This document shows, in pieces, positions 6,156 to 6,292 of a stretch of DNA of 6,292 nucleotides. A program made the position numbers and the translations under genes. Source of the DNA: Flavobacteriaceae bacterium (GTDB lineage: Bacteria; Bacteroidota; Bacteroidia; Flavobacteriales; Flavobacteriaceae); the NCBI GenBank assembly GCA_030613745.1, contig JAUWLK010000162.1, positions 1-6,292 on the forward strand, in the 5' to 3' direction. The notes beneath the pieces were generated by a model. That model was not told the DNA's origin, ran no database searches, and saw nothing but the letters and a program-made list of their open reading frames with translations. The stretch's first letter is position 1. The number at the start of each line of letters is the position of its first letter.

Positions 6156-6292
6156 CTATTCAATTTTTACACCTTCCATAAAAAATTCTTTGGTAAGTTC
6201 TTTAATTCTTTGGGTTGCATAATCATACATTTTTTTGTCTTTTAAAGAATACCTTTCAACATACCGCTTGTAATATTTTAAGGCAATTTTCT
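6156..6292 (-). CDS. C-terminus of an unidentified protein (partial, runs off the window)
   Basis: An open frame enters from the right edge and ends at a TAG (6156-6158), giving 44 residues. It is very basic and aromatic: it begins KIALKYYKRYVERYSLKDKK and ends in a helix followed by FFMEGVKIE. The ALKYYKRYVERY helix resembles one helix of a tetratricopeptide-type repeat, but a single helix is not enough to name a family. The other two minus-strand frames are interrupted by stops here. It lies 103 bases upstream of the lipoprotein gene in the same orientation, so the two might be co-transcribed. Confidence 0.6.
   Translation of the reverse strand, partial: KIALKYYKRYVERYSLKDKKMYDYATQRIKELTKEFFMEGVKIE

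Noticed and set aside
1..6292. Defence island, prophage, insertion sequence or CRISPR array
   Set aside because: No transposase, integrase, nuclease-helicase pair, repeat array or terminal inverted repeats could be seen; the identifiable genes are core or envelope functions.

Overview
The window is ordinary chromosomal DNA of a low-GC member of the Bacteroidota, most likely Flavobacteriaceae (Flavobacterium or a close relative). The evidence is AT-rich coding and spacer DNA, a lack of Shine-Dalgarno sequences, promoter boxes of the TAnnTTTG type, RuvC and HemW proteins with a flavobacterial look, a DUF4230 protein, and a lipoprotein with the GCE...KCF-like pattern seen in Bacteroidota TonB-C-terminal-like proteins. 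I see no mobile element, CRISPR array, rRNA or tRNA, and no gene whose composition stands out as foreign.

Layout from left to right. Positions 1-154 are non-coding and hold an intrinsic terminator serving the first gene. On the minus strand follow a short OsmC-family protein (155-532), a single-pass membrane DUF4230 protein (614-1249) and the radical-SAM haem chaperone HemW (1334-2455, TTG start). A small dimeric alpha/beta-barrel protein lies on the plus strand (2567-2854), with its promoter facing that of hemW. It abuts, tail to tail with no spacer, the minus-strand ruvC Holliday-junction resolvase gene (2855-3406, TTG start). Divergent from ruvC are two plus-strand genes overlapping by 4 bases: a flippase-like multi-pass membrane protein of the LPG-synthase-TM superfamily (3467-4441) and a membrane-anchored family 2 glycosyltransferase (4438-5565). 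Convergent with that pair, 1 base away, is a minus-strand lipoprotein with a degenerate TonB-C-like domain (5567-6052). The window ends in the C-terminal 44 codons of another minus-strand gene (6156-6292, partial).

How the genes work together. Most are unrelated housekeeping functions: haem insertion, recombination, peroxide or thiol stress. The only pair that clearly forms a functional unit is the membrane protein plus glycosyltransferase, whose translational coupling suggests a shared step in making or moving a lipid-linked sugar. Points worth a second look are the two TTG starts, the inverted repeat whose arms are the -33 elements of two divergent promoters, the nine-T run early in the flippase-like gene, and the lipoprotein-anchored TonB-C-like domain. 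I found no convincing evidence of a new defence or mobile system here.
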